64,000 bases of DNA, taken from positions 85,147 through 149,146 of the forward strand of contig WQZD01000003.1 in NCBI GenBank assembly GCA_009780915.1, given 5' to 3'. A program made the position numbers and the translations under genes. The notes below the pieces were generated by a model, which ran no database searches, was not told the DNA's origin, and was given only the letters and a program-made list of their open reading frames with translations. Positions 8,640 through 17,958 of this stretch are shown here, piece by piece. The first letter of the stretch is position 1. Each line of letters begins with the position of its first letter. This DNA is from Propionibacteriaceae bacterium (GTDB lineage Bacteria; Actinomycetota; Actinomycetes; Propionibacteriales; Propionibacteriaceae).

Positions 8640-9251
8640 ATGTACACACATGTGAATCCACCGATGCGCCCTCGACGACGTCCTGTCGATCCGGCGATGG
8701 TCCCCGGGCCTCGTCGATGGGGAGACGGCCCCCCGGATCCGGAACCCGGGTTCGGCCCCGGGGATCGTCGCCGCAGGGGAAGGAGGCCGTGGGGAGAAGA
8801 TGGACCCCGGATGAGGCGTGCCCGTCCAGGGCAGGTCCGCGACTCGATCCTGCGACTGCTCAGCGAGCGACCCCTCAACGGGTATCAGATCATGACGAGC
8901 TTGGCCGAGAAGACCATGGACGCCTGGCAGCCCTCCCCCGGCGCCATCTATCCGGCGCTGAACCAGTTGGAGGACGAGGGTCTCATCCAGGCGGTGATGA
9001 CCGATCAGCAGAAGGTCTTCACGCTCACGGATGCCGGTCAGGCGGTCGTCGCCGACCTGCCTGAAGAACCGTGGAGTGGGCGCGAGCCAGCTCTGACCCA
9101 ACGGAACGCCGCCATGGAGCAGTTGCGATTCCTCGCCCACACGATCCGGTACGCCGGACAGACCGGCACTCCCGATCAACTCACGGCCATCGCCGTCCAG
9201 CTCGAATCGACCCGAAAGTCCATCCTCGCCATCCTGGCCGCCGCCGACTGA
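8640..9251 (+). CDS. PadR-family transcriptional regulator
   Basis: A 203-residue protein whose residues ~65-145 form a PadR winged helix: RDSILRLLSERPLNGYQIM, then WQPSPGAIYPALNQLEDEGL and a basic wing. The first ~60 residues are Pro/Arg/Gly-rich and probably disordered. The C-terminal ~55 residues should form the dimerising helices. I took the ATG at 8640 because AAAGGAG lies six bases upstream; the in-frame ATG at 8616 lacks this. It is divergent from the nucleoside operon. Ligand and targets are unknown. PadR proteins usually repress, and the palindrome over its own promoter supports autoregulation. Confidence 0.88.
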   Translation: MYTHVNPPMRPRRRPVDPAMVPGPRRWGDGPPDPEPGFGPGDRRRRGRRPWGEDGPRMRRARPGQVRDSILRLLSERPLNGYQIMTSLAEKTMDAWQPSPGAIYPALNQLEDEGLIQAVMTDQQKVFTLTDAGQAVVADLPEEPWSGREPALTQRNAAMEQLRFLAHTIRYAGQTGTPDQLTAIAVQLESTRKSILAILAAAD

Positions 9252-9259
9252 CGGCGGCC
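9236..9259 (+). terminator. Possible terminator of padR
   Basis: GGCCGCCG at 9236-9243 pairs with CGGCGGCC at 9252-9259 across an eight-base loop that contains the padR TGA. There is no U-tract. It lies in the 27-base gap between the convergent padR and aspS. Confidence 0.45.
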
Positions 9260-9278
9260 GACCAGGACACAGACCCGA

Positions 9279-11102
9279 TCAGGCTGTCGCAGTCGCCTGC
9301 GGCGCGGCAGACTGATCCGACGCCTGGCCCTTCTTCTGGGGCCTAGCGTCCACACCGGCCTCGCGCCGCTGTTGGAGAGTGATCGCCGCAGGGGCGCTGG
9401 TGAGCGGATCGTACCCATTGCCGGTCTTCGGGAAGGCGATGACCTCACGGATCGACTCGGCGCCGGCGAGGAGGGCGACCACACGGTCCCATCCGAAGGC
9501 GATCCCTCCGTGGGGCGGGGCGCCGTACTGGAAGGCGTTGAGCAGGAAGCCGAACTTGTCCTGAGCCTCCTCGGGCGTGATGCCCATGACGGCGAAGACC
9601 CGCTCCTGGATGTCGCGGCGATGGATCCTGATGGACCCGCCGCCGATCTCGTTGCCGTTGCAGACGATGTCGTACGCGTAGGCGAGAGCCGACCCGGGGT
9701 CGGTGTCGAACGTGTCGACACACTCCGGCTTGGGCGAGGTGAAGGCGTGGTGGACCGCGGTCCACGCGCCGCCGCCCACGGCCACGTCGCCTTCGTCCTC
9801 GGCTTCGGAGGTGGGTTTGAACAGAGGGGCGTCGACCACCCAGAGAAGGCTCCAGGCGTCCTTGTCGATCAGGCCGAGACGCTCGCCGATCTCGTTCCGG
9901 GCGGCGCCCAGCAACGCCTGGGACTTGGTCCGGGGTCCAGCGGCGAAGAAGATCGCGTCACCGGGCTTCGCGCCGGTGCGCGGGGCCAGGGCGGCCAGTT
10001 CTTCCTCGGAGAGGTTCTTGGCCACGGGGCCACCCATCTCACCGGTGTCGGAGATGGTGACGTAGGCCAGACCCTTGGCGCCTCGCTGCTTGGCCCATTC
10101 CTGCCAGGCGTCGAATTGACGGCGAGGCAGGCTCGCCCCGCCGGCCATCACCACGGCGCCGACATACGCGGCCTGGAAGACGCGGAATCCGGTCGACGCG
10201 AACACGTCGGTCAGCTCGTGGATCTCCAGGTCGAACCTCAGATCCGGCTTGTCGGAGCCGTACCTGTCCATGGCCTCGTCGAACGTCAGACGCGGAAGCG
10301 GGGTGGGGATCGTCACGTCGATGAGGGCCCACAACGCGGTGACGATCTCTTCGGCCAAGGCGATGACGTCCTCTTGGTCGACGAAGCTCATCTCCACGTC
10401 GAGCTGGGTGAACTCGGGCTGGCGGTCCGCACGGAAGTCCTCGTCCCGGTAACAGCGGGCGATCTGGTAATACCTCTCCATGCCGGCAACCATGAGCAAT
10501 TGCTTGAACAACTGGGGGCTCTGGGGCAGCGCGTACCAGGACCCCGGGGACAAGCGCGCGGGAACCAGGAAGTCGCGTGCGCCTTCGGGGGTGGAACGCG
10601 TCAGCGTGGGGGTCTCGATCTCCACGAAGTCGTGGGCGGCCAGCACCTCGCGAGCAGCCCGGTTGACCTTGGACCTCAGGCGCAGGGCGTTGCCCTGGTC
10701 CGGGCGGCGCAGATCGAGGTACCTGTACGTGAAACGAGCGTCCTCGCCGACGTTGACTCGCTCGTCGACGGGGAAAGGCAGCGGAGCGGACGCGTTGAGG
10801 ATCTCGATGTCGGAGACGACCACTTCGATGTCGCCGGTGGGCATCGCGGGGTTGACGGTGTCCTCTGAGCGCGCGTCCACACGGCCATGCACCACGAGGC
10901 AGTACTCGTTGCGGAGTTTGTGGACGGACAGGGCCTCCACGAGGTCCTCACGCACGACGCACTGGACGAGACCAGACGAGTCCCGAATATCGACGAACAC
11001 CACGCCACCATGGTCGCGACGGGTGTTGACCCATCCCGCCAATGTGACCTCGTCGCCAATGTTATCCCTTGTCAAAGCTCCGGCTAGATGGGTGCGTATC
11101 AT
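9279..11102 (-). CDS. aspS: Aspartyl-tRNA synthetase
   Basis: A 607-residue class IIb synthetase charging tRNA with aspartate. Seen: an N-terminal OB-fold anticodon domain (residues ~1-110), class II motif 2 around [18 protein letters not shown] (218-235), the bacterial GAD-type insertion in the middle, and motif 3 GIAFGWDR near the C-terminus. The ATG at 11102 has GAGAGGA seven bases upstream; the frame extends 33 codons further without family similarity. It follows hisS by 147 bases in the same direction. Whether it also charges tRNA-Asn cannot be decided here. Confidence 0.96.
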   Translation of the reverse strand: MIRTHLAGALTRDNIGDEVTLAGWVNTRRDHGGVVFVDIRDSSGLVQCVVREDLVEALSVHKLRNEYCLVVHGRVDARSEDTVNPAMPTGDIEVVVSDIEILNASAPLPFPVDERVNVGEDARFTYRYLDLRRPDQGNALRLRSKVNRAAREVLAAHDFVEIETPTLTRSTPEGARDFLVPARLSPGSWYALPQSPQLFKQLLMVAGMERYYQIARCYRDEDFRADRQPEFTQLDVEMSFVDQEDVIALAEEIVTALWALIDVTIPTPLPRLTFDEAMDRYGSDKPDLRFDLEIHELTDVFASTGFRVFQAAYVGAVVMAGGASLPRRQFDAWQEWAKQRGAKGLAYVTISDTGEMGGPVAKNLSEEELAALAPRTGAKPGDAIFFAAGPRTKSQALLGAARNEIGERLGLIDKDAWSLLWVVDAPLFKPTSEAEDEGDVAVGGGAWTAVHHAFTSPKPECVDTFDTDPGSALAYAYDIVCNGNEIGGGSIRIHRRDIQERVFAVMGITPEEAQDKFGFLLNAFQYGAPPHGGIAFGWDRVVALLAGAESIREVIAFPKTGNGYDPLTSAPAAITLQQRREAGVDARPQKKGQASDQSAAPQATATA

Positions 11103-11249
11103 CGATGTTCCTCTCGTGGCAGCCGACGCATAGACAGTGCGCGGCCTGTTGGCCGATTGTACCAGACATGGCCCAAGCAATGGTCGGCTCCCCGTGGACA
11201 CACTGGGCCCCGTGGAGGCTGCTCGCGCCCCGCAGGGGTCCAGGCAGGC

Positions 11250-12572
11250 TCAGGCGTCGCGTCGAAGGATGACAGGACGCAGATCCTGCGGGTCGGGGCT
11301 CCACGCATGGGCGTCGGCGTCCTCCTGGTCCCCCGTGCGGATGTCCTTGACCTGTCCCAGGACGGGGCCGAACCACACGTACGGGATCCCCCGACGGTCC
11401 GCGAAACGGATCTGTTTGCCGTACTTCTGCGCGTTCGGCGAGACCTCGCAACAGATGCCGCGTGCGCGCAGGGCGGTCGCGACCTCGTCGGCCTGGGCGC
11501 GTTGGTCGTCGCTGTCCACGGCGACCAGCACGACTGACGGGACGGCGCGAGACGCGACCAGGACGCCCGTGGCGATCATCGGCGCGAAGACGCGGGATAT
11601 GCCGAAGGAGATGCCCACGCCGGGGTAGGTCCTCTTCCCGTCGGTGGCCAGCGAGTCGTACCGTCCCCCGGCGCACACCGTCCCCAAGGACTCCAGCCCG
11701 GACAACTCCAACTCGAAGACCGACCCGGTGTAGTAATCCAGTCCGCGGGCGATCTTGCAGTCGATGACCACATTGTCGGGGAACCGGTGGTGGACGGCGG
11801 TGAAGAGCGCCTGCACCTCATGGAGCCCCTGCTCGACCAACTCGTCGACCACGCCCAGCGACCGGACCCGGTCCTCGATGTCGTCCTGGGACGTCTGGAT
11901 GGACGCGAAGGCGAGGATCTTCTCGATCTCGGCCGCGCCGACGCCCTGCTCGGCCAGGAGAGCGCGGACACCACTGTCGCCGATCTTGGCCAACTTGTCG
12001 ACGATCTGGATCGCGGCCAGCGGATCGGCGACGCCGAGCCCCGCGTAGAATCCCTGGATCAGCTTCCGGTTGTTGATCCTCATGACCACCGGAGGGATCC
12101 CCAGTTCCTTGTGGAGCCGGTCGCACGCCTCCAGCATGACCAGGACGACCTCGATGTCATGGTGGAACCCCAGCGTCGACTCGGACACGATGTCGATGTC
12201 CGCCTGCCAGAACTCCCTGTACCGGCCCTCCTGAGGTCGCTCGCCTCTCCAGGCCGGCTGGATCTGATACCGCCGGAAGGGGAAGGTGAGCTTGCCGGCG
12301 TTGTCGAGCACGTACCGGGCGAAGGGCACGGTCAGATCGAAGTGGAGCCCCAGTTCGTCGACATCGCCCGCCTCGGCGTGGAGGCGGCGCACGACGTACA
12401 CCTCTTTCGTGATCTCGCCCTTGCGGCTCAGTTCCGTCAGGGGCTCGACGGCCCTCGTCTGGATGTTGGCGAACCCGTGCAACTCGAAGACCGAGCGCAG
12501 GATGTCGATGGCGCGCATTTCAGCCATGCGCCCCTCGGGCAGGAATTCTGGAAAACCGGAGATGGAAGCCAT
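11250..12572 (-). CDS. hisS: Histidyl-tRNA synthetase
   Basis: A 440-residue class II synthetase. Seen: the N-terminal SGFPEFLPEGR typical of one actinobacterial HisRS subtype, motif 2 in RRYQIQPAWRGERPQEGRYR (about 100-119), the histidine-binding ARGLDYYTGSVFE and motif 3 GISFGISR, then a C-terminal anticodon domain. There is no Shine-Dalgarno before the ATG at 12572, but a TAGGCT -10-like hexamer ends six bases upstream, so the mRNA may be leaderless. It diverges from the DUF349 gene and precedes aspS. Confidence 0.95.
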   Translation of the reverse strand: MASISGFPEFLPEGRMAEMRAIDILRSVFELHGFANIQTRAVEPLTELSRKGEITKEVYVVRRLHAEAGDVDELGLHFDLTVPFARYVLDNAGKLTFPFRRYQIQPAWRGERPQEGRYREFWQADIDIVSESTLGFHHDIEVVLVMLEACDRLHKELGIPPVVMRINNRKLIQGFYAGLGVADPLAAIQIVDKLAKIGDSGVRALLAEQGVGAAEIEKILAFASIQTSQDDIEDRVRSLGVVDELVEQGLHEVQALFTAVHHRFPDNVVIDCKIARGLDYYTGSVFELELSGLESLGTVCAGGRYDSLATDGKRTYPGVGISFGISRVFAPMIATGVLVASRAVPSVVLVAVDSDDQRAQADEVATALRARGICCEVSPNAQKYGKQIRFADRRGIPYVWFGPVLGQVKDIRTGDQEDADAHAWSPDPQDLRPVILRRDA

Positions 12573-12678
12573 CCGTCTAGCCTAATCCACGACGCGGCGA
12601 CATAACGATTCGGGCGCAACTTCCTTGTCACCTGGTATCAAGAGGCAAATTCTGCGAAAATCGGGCAAGATAGGACAC

Positions 12679-13923
12679 ATGAGTGAAACCCCACGACCTT
12701 CCTCGTTCGGCCGCGTCGCCGACGATGGGACTGTCTATGTACGTATCCAAGACACCGAACGCGCTGTGGGACAGGTCCCTGACAGCACACCCGAGCAGGC
12801 TCTCGCCTTCTTCGAGCGCCGGGCTCAGGCATTGGAGGTGGAAGTCGACCTGTTGACGCAGAGGATCCGTAACGGGGCTCTCACTCCCGAAGAGGCGCGC
12901 AAATCCGTGCAGAACCTGCGCACGTCCATTCTCGAAGCCAACGCCGTCGGCGACCTCGAAGGCCTCGCCGCCCGTCTGGATCCGATGCTCCAGGTGATCG
13001 ACGCGCAGGCGGAGTCCCGCCGCGAGGAGAAGGCGAAGGCGCTGGCCACGGCACGCGCCCGCAAGGACGAGATGGTGGCGCTGGCCGAGCGTCTCGCCCT
13101 GAGCAACGACTGGGGTTCGGGGGTGCAGAAGTACCGGGACCTCCTGGACGAGTGGAAGAGTCTTCCCCGTCTGGACCGGGCCGCCGACGACGAGTTGTGG
13201 CACCGCTTCTCCACGGCTCGCACCACGTACACCCGTCGTCGCAAATCGCATTTCGCCGATCTGAACGCCCAACAGGACCAGGCTCGCGAGGTCAAGGAAG
13301 CGATCATCGTCGAAGCCGAGGAATTGGCGCAGTCCTCCGATTGGGGCGCCACCGCGGCCTCGTTCCGTCAGCTCATGGCGCGATGGAAGGCGGCCGGAGG
13401 CGCGGGACGCCATGTGGACGACGCCCTGTGGGCCAAGTTCCGTGGGATCCAGGACGATTTCTTCACGCGTCGCACCCAGGTGTTCTCCGCTCAGGACGAG
13501 GAGTATCAGACCAACCTCACGGCCAAGCTGGAGTTGCTGTCCAAGGCGGAGGCCGAGATCCTTCCCGTCACGGACGTCCCCAAGGCTCGTGCGGCCTACC
13601 GTGAGTTCATCTCCGCGTTCAACGCCGCCGGCCGCGTCCCCTCGGACCAGGTCAAGGCTGTGGACTCGCGCGTGAGGGCTCTGGAGTCCGCCATCGACGA
13701 GGCCGACCGCCGTGAATGGGCTCGTACGGACCCGCAGACCCGCGCCCGTGCCCAAGAGACCGTCAACCTCTTCGCCACACAGATCGAGAAGTTGAAGGAG
13801 CAACTCGCCAAGGCCGAGGCCAAGGGCGACAAGTCTCAGATCTCCAAGACCACGGCGTCCATCGCGACGTACCAGATCTGGCTGGATCAGGCCCAACAGA
13901 CCCTGGACGACCTCAACGCGTGA
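12679..13923 (+). CDS. DUF349 domain-containing protein
   Basis: A 414-residue, charged, mostly helical protein without signal peptide or membrane segment. Several ~70-residue repeats with the pattern (S/N)DWG..(V/A)..(Y/F)R.L...WK are visible (for example NDWGSGVQKYRDLLDEWKS and SDWGATAASFRQLMARWKA), the mark of DUF349. The end is coiled-coil-like. The function of this actinobacterial family is not known to me. The ATG at 12679 is preceded by AGGA; the frame begins 18 codons earlier in unlikely sequence. It converges on rel and shares a terminator with it. Confidence 0.85.
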   Translation: MSETPRPSSFGRVADDGTVYVRIQDTERAVGQVPDSTPEQALAFFERRAQALEVEVDLLTQRIRNGALTPEEARKSVQNLRTSILEANAVGDLEGLAARLDPMLQVIDAQAESRREEKAKALATARARKDEMVALAERLALSNDWGSGVQKYRDLLDEWKSLPRLDRAADDELWHRFSTARTTYTRRRKSHFADLNAQQDQAREVKEAIIVEAEELAQSSDWGATAASFRQLMARWKAAGGAGRHVDDALWAKFRGIQDDFFTRRTQVFSAQDEEYQTNLTAKLELLSKAEAEILPVTDVPKARAAYREFISAFNAAGRVPSDQVKAVDSRVRALESAIDEADRREWARTDPQTRARAQETVNLFATQIEKLKEQLAKAEAKGDKSQISKTTASIATYQIWLDQAQQTLDDLNA

Positions 13924-13933
13924 GGTCGTCCAG
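13903..13933. terminator. Bidirectional terminator between DUF349 gene and rel
   Basis: A perfect 13-base inverted repeat, CTGGACGACCTCA (13903-13915) and TGAGGTCGTCCAG (13921-13933), with loop ACGCG. The stop codon of the DUF349 gene is the first triplet of the right arm and rel ends three bases after the stem. It can serve both convergent genes. Confidence 0.8.
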
Positions 13934-13936
13934 CGC

Positions 13937-16255
13937 TCAGGCGTTGACGCGGCGCACTTCGGTCACTTCGCGGACCGCGCGCACCTTCTTGATCACCTGG
14001 TTGAGGAAACCAGGGTCGGGGATCTCGAATGACAAGGTCATGTGGGTGGTGCGGTCCTTGCCAGTCGTGAGCTGTGCGGAGGCGATGGACACTTTGTCCT
14101 CCGCCAAGGCCGCTGTGATGTCGGCCAGGAGCCCGGTCCGGTCCAATCCCTCGATGCTGATGGTGACCAGGTAGGTCGCCCGCGTGTTGGCGACCCAGTC
14201 GACGTGCAGGATACGCTCGGGAGAGTTCAGGAGGTCCTGCACATTGCGGCAATCGCGACGATGGACAGAGACTCCCTGACTGCGTGTGACGAATCCGAGG
14301 ATCTCGTCCCCGGGGACGGGGGTGCAACACCTGGCCAGCTTCACCAAGACGTCCGGATCGCCTTCGACGGCCACACCGGTGGACGTGTTCTCCAGTTCGC
14401 GGCGCGGCGTGCTGAACACAGGACGGTCCTCGAAGGACTCCTCCAACGCCGATTCCTTGCCCCCCTCCAAGGCGATGAGTTGGTCGACGACCCGTTGGGC
14501 GCCCACCTTGCCCTCCCCCAGCGCTGCGTACAAGGCGTTGGCGTCGGCGTACCGCAACTTGGATGCCACAGCGGTCAAGTACGGCAGGGTCAAGATCCGT
14601 TGGAGCGGCAGCCCTGAGTGGCGCAATTGCTTGGCCAGGGCGTCCTTGCCGGCCTCGATCGAGAGATCACGGCGCTCTTTCGAGAAGAACTGATTGATCT
14701 TCTGACGCGCCCTGGGGCTCTTGACGAAGTCCAGCCAGTCCCGGGACGGCCCCGCGTCGGCCGAGCGGGTCGTCAGGATCTCGCACACGTCCCCATCCGA
14801 CAAGGGTGTGTCCAGGCGCACCAGCTTGCCACTCAGGCGGGCGCCGATGCAGTGGTGACCGACCTCGGTGTGGATGTTGTACGCGAAATCGACGGGCGTC
14901 GCGCCCTGAGGAAGGAAGTACAGATCGGAGTTGGGAGAGAAGACCATGACCTCTTTGCTGGCCAGGTCGGCGGTTAGATAGTCGAGGAAGACCGACGGGT
15001 CCTCTTCCTCGGACTGCCATTGGCTCAGTCGCTTCAGCCACAACAGATCCATGGGGTCGAGTCGGGACGACCCGCGTTTGCCCGTCGGGTTCTTCTTGTA
15101 CTTCCAGTGCGCGGCCACGCCGTACTCGGCGTTGCGGTGCATGTCACGGGTGCGGATCTGGAACTCGACCGGTTTGCCCTGGGGTCCGACGACGGTGGTG
15201 TGCAGGGACTGGTACGTGGAGTACTTCGGGTTGACGATGTAGTCCTTGAACCTGCCGGGAAGCGGCTGCCACAGGCCGTGGATGGCCGCCATCGCGAGGT
15301 AACACTCCGACTCGGTCTCCACCAGCACACGAAGGCCCAACAGGTCGTAGATGTCCGTGAAGTCGCGCCCCCGGACCACCATCTTCTGGTAGATCGAATA
15401 GTAGTGCTTCGGACGTCCGTACACCCGGGCTCTGATCCCCTTGGACTCCAGGGACTGCAAGGCCACCGGAACGATCTCCTGGAGGATCCGCTCACGAGCC
15501 GGCTGCTCGGCGGCGACCTGCTGGACGAGTTGGTTGTAGATCTTGGGCTGCATGGCCGCGAAGGCCAAGTCCTCGAGCTCCCACTTCACCGTGTTCATGC
15601 CCAGACGATGGGCGAGCGGCGCGTAGATCTCCAGGGTCTCCTTGGCGATGCGGGTCTGTTTGTCCGCGCGCAGGGACCCGATGGTGCGCATGTTGTGCAG
15701 CCGATCGGCCAGCTTGATGACGACCACCCGGATGTCCTGGAACATGGCCATGATGATCTTGCGGATCGTCTCCGCCTTGGCCAGATCCCCGTACAGAGAC
15801 TTGTCCAGCTTGGTCACCCCGTCGACCAGCCGTGCGACCTCGTCGGAGAAGTCCTCGGTCATCAGCTCAAGTGTGTAGTCGGTGTCCTCCACGGTGTCGT
15901 GCAACAGCGCCGCCGCTATGGTGGGTTCGTTCATGCCCAGGTCGGCGACGATCTTCGCCACGGCGAGCGGGTGGGTGATGTACGGCTCCCCCGAGCTACG
16001 GGTCTGAGGCCGGTGGTAGAACTCCGCCACCTCGAAAGCCTTGGTCAGGACATCGAAGTCGGTGTCGGGATGGGACCGACGCACCGTGTCGAACAGGGCA
16101 TCGAGTTGGGCCGCATAGGCATCAGAAACACCCCGTCGGGGCATCGGCTCCGGTCGGGCACTGTAATCAATCTCGTCTATGGTCGGCACGCCCATTCTCA
16201 TCTCGACTTCCCCACTCATTGTACCCACGCCCACCACCATGCGACTGTCGGTCAC
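13937..16255 (-). CDS. rel: Bifunctional (p)ppGpp synthetase/hydrolase Rel
   Basis: A 772-residue stringent-response enzyme that makes and degrades (p)ppGpp. Domains in order: HD hydrolase with HDTVED (His119, Asp120, Glu123, Asp124), synthetase with YYSIYQKM and the RFKD form of the RxKD/ExDD motif that marks bifunctional Rel, TGS (about MVFSPNSDLYFLPQGATPVD), the Cys-containing RCCTPVPGDEI region, and a C-terminal ACT domain. Hydrolase and synthetase residues look intact. The GTG at 16255 overlaps the apt TGA (GTGA); internal ATGs at residues 6, 13, 19 and 21 are possible alternatives. The yajC-secD-secF-apt-rel order is common in actinobacteria. Confidence 0.96.
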   Translation of the reverse strand: MTDSRMVVGVGTMSGEVEMRMGVPTIDEIDYSARPEPMPRRGVSDAYAAQLDALFDTVRRSHPDTDFDVLTKAFEVAEFYHRPQTRSSGEPYITHPLAVAKIVADLGMNEPTIAAALLHDTVEDTDYTLELMTEDFSDEVARLVDGVTKLDKSLYGDLAKAETIRKIIMAMFQDIRVVVIKLADRLHNMRTIGSLRADKQTRIAKETLEIYAPLAHRLGMNTVKWELEDLAFAAMQPKIYNQLVQQVAAEQPARERILQEIVPVALQSLESKGIRARVYGRPKHYYSIYQKMVVRGRDFTDIYDLLGLRVLVETESECYLAMAAIHGLWQPLPGRFKDYIVNPKYSTYQSLHTTVVGPQGKPVEFQIRTRDMHRNAEYGVAAHWKYKKNPTGKRGSSRLDPMDLLWLKRLSQWQSEEEDPSVFLDYLTADLASKEVMVFSPNSDLYFLPQGATPVDFAYNIHTEVGHHCIGARLSGKLVRLDTPLSDGDVCEILTTRSADAGPSRDWLDFVKSPRARQKINQFFSKERRDLSIEAGKDALAKQLRHSGLPLQRILTLPYLTAVASKLRYADANALYAALGEGKVGAQRVVDQLIALEGGKESALEESFEDRPVFSTPRRELENTSTGVAVEGDPDVLVKLARCCTPVPGDEILGFVTRSQGVSVHRRDCRNVQDLLNSPERILHVDWVANTRATYLVTISIEGLDRTGLLADITAALAEDKVSIASAQLTTGKDRTTHMTLSFEIPDPGFLNQVIKKVRAVREVTEVRRVNA

Positions 16256-16794
16256 ACGGTGATGAGAGAAGACACGCGGTCGATGCCGAGTTCGGCCAGG
16301 TGGGAGCGGCCGTTGAGGAAGCCCAGTTCGAGGACGACGCCGACGTGCACCAGGTCAGCCCCCAGATCCTGGATGAGGCGGGCTGTGGCGCCGATCGTCC
16401 CTCCGGTGGCCAAGATGTCGTCCACGACGAACACCTTGGCGCCAGGCTGGATGGCGTCCCTGTGGACGGTCAGGGTGTCCTGGCCGTACTCGAGGTCGAA
16501 GGTCTGGGAGTACACGTCTCGCGGGAGCTTGCCGGGCTTGCGCACCGGCACGAACCCCGCCCCGAGATGCAGGGCCACCGGACCGGCGAAGATGAAGCCT
16601 CGGGCTTCCATCCCCACCACCACGTCGATGTCGTGCGGAACTTGGTCCACCAGCGCTTCGATGCTGGCCCGGTACGCCTGGGGACTCGCCAGCAAAGGCG
16701 TGATGTCTTTGAAGACGACCCCCGGGCGGGGGAAGTCCGGAACGTCTCTGATAGTCGAGGCGATCAGGTCGATCCTGGGATCCAGGCCTGTCAC
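16252..16794 (-). CDS. apt: Adenine phosphoribosyltransferase
   Basis: A 180-residue type I phosphoribosyltransferase making AMP from adenine and PRPP. The PRPP loop VFVVDDILATGGT is at residues 121-133, and the adenine-side stretch VVVGMEARGFIFAGPVA is at 58-74. The GTG start at 16794 overlaps the secF stop (GTGA). It probably shares a transcript with secDF and rel, linking purine salvage with (p)ppGpp control. Confidence 0.95.
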   Translation of the reverse strand: MTGLDPRIDLIASTIRDVPDFPRPGVVFKDITPLLASPQAYRASIEALVDQVPHDIDVVVGMEARGFIFAGPVALHLGAGFVPVRKPGKLPRDVYSQTFDLEYGQDTLTVHRDAIQPGAKVFVVDDILATGGTIGATARLIQDLGADLVHVGVVLELGFLNGRSHLAELGIDRVSSLITV

Positions 16795-17957
16795 GAGGAC
16801 TTCACCCTCTTTGAACGAGCGGTCTTCACCGGCTGCTGCCGGGTGAAGGACTCACCACTTGACGTGGAGGTCGTCTCGATGGTGAACACGGGCTCGGCCG
16901 GCGCCGCCTTCACGGCGGCCTCGGCCTTCGCCAGCTTCTCCCGACGCTTGGCCACACGCATGGCTTGCTGCTGCATGCCAGGCTCACCCATACGCAAGTG
17001 AGTGAGCAACGGGGTCGCGATGAAGATCGAGGAGTACGCGCCGATGATCATACCGACGAACAGGGCCAGGCCGATGTCTTCGAGGGGGCCGGATCCGAGG
17101 ATGAAAGCGCCGGCGAAGAGGATGGCCGCCACGGGCAGCACGCCGATCACCGTGGTGTTGATCGACCGGACCAACACCTGGTTGACGGAGTGGTTGGCGG
17201 CCTCGGCGTAGGTCGACTTGTACTCGTCCAGGTTGGCCGTGTTCTCACGCACCTTGTCGAAGACGACGACCGTGTCATAGAGCGAGTACCCCAAGATCGT
17301 CAACAGGCCCGTCAGGGTCGCGGGTGTGACCGTGAATCCGACGAGGGCGTAGATGCCCACGGTGATGATCATGTCATGGAGCAGGGCGACCAGGGCGGAC
17401 AGAGCCATCTTCCAGTCACGGAAGTAGATGCCCATCAGGAAGGCCACCAGGATCAGGAAGACCACCAAGGCGATGGCGGCCTGTCGGGTGACTTGCTTGC
17501 CCCAGGACGCTCCGATCTGTTGATAGTCCACTTTCTCCGCCGTGGTGCCGGCCTTCTCGGCGATGGCCTCGCGCACGGTGATCTGCTCGTCGACATCCAG
17601 CGCCCGAGTCTCGATGGACACGCGGCCGGAGCCGATCGTGGCGACAGTGACGTCCAGGTTGGGAACTCCCGAGTCGATGACCGCCGTGCGGAAATCGTCC
17701 AGCGTCGTCGAGGTGACGTTCGCCACGCTCACGGTGAAGTTGGACCCGCCCCGGAACTCGATGCCGAGGTCGAGCCCGCGCACGAGCAAGGACACGATCG
17801 ACACCAGGATGAGCACCGCGGAGATCATGTAGAACCAGCGGGAGTGTCCGACGAAGTTGTAGGAGATCTCGCCGGTCCACAGGCGGTGGGCGAAACTGAC
17901 GCGCTTCGGCTTGGCCGGGGTGGCGGGCGTGGGTTCGAGAACTTGTGTGTCAGACAT
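16791..17957 (-). CDS. secF: Protein translocase subunit SecF
   Basis: A 388-residue membrane protein that with SecD uses the proton gradient to help secreted proteins leave the Sec channel. Seen: a first membrane helix at about 40-60 followed by GLDLGIEFRGGSNF, an extracellular P4 domain, and five further hydrophobic helices with LTILGYSLYDTVVVFDKVREN. The C-terminal ~60 residues are charged. The ATG at 17957 lies one base after the secD stop, with AAGGAGG inside the secD end as its ribosome binding site; the frame runs ten codons further up without support. Confidence 0.94.
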   Translation of the reverse strand: MSDTQVLEPTPATPAKPKRVSFAHRLWTGEISYNFVGHSRWFYMISAVLILVSIVSLLVRGLDLGIEFRGGSNFTVSVANVTSTTLDDFRTAVIDSGVPNLDVTVATIGSGRVSIETRALDVDEQITVREAIAEKAGTTAEKVDYQQIGASWGKQVTRQAAIALVVFLILVAFLMGIYFRDWKMALSALVALLHDMIITVGIYALVGFTVTPATLTGLLTILGYSLYDTVVVFDKVRENTANLDEYKSTYAEAANHSVNQVLVRSINTTVIGVLPVAAILFAGAFILGSGPLEDIGLALFVGMIIGAYSSIFIATPLLTHLRMGEPGMQQQAMRVAKRREKLAKAEAAVKAAPAEPVFTIETTSTSSGESFTRQQPVKTARSKRVKSS

Positions 17958-17958
17958 A

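Noticed and set aside
12628..13896. 422-residue minus-strand frame opposite the DUF349 gene
   Set aside because: The plus-strand frame shows clear DUF349 repeats and an RBS; the opposite frame has no family features.
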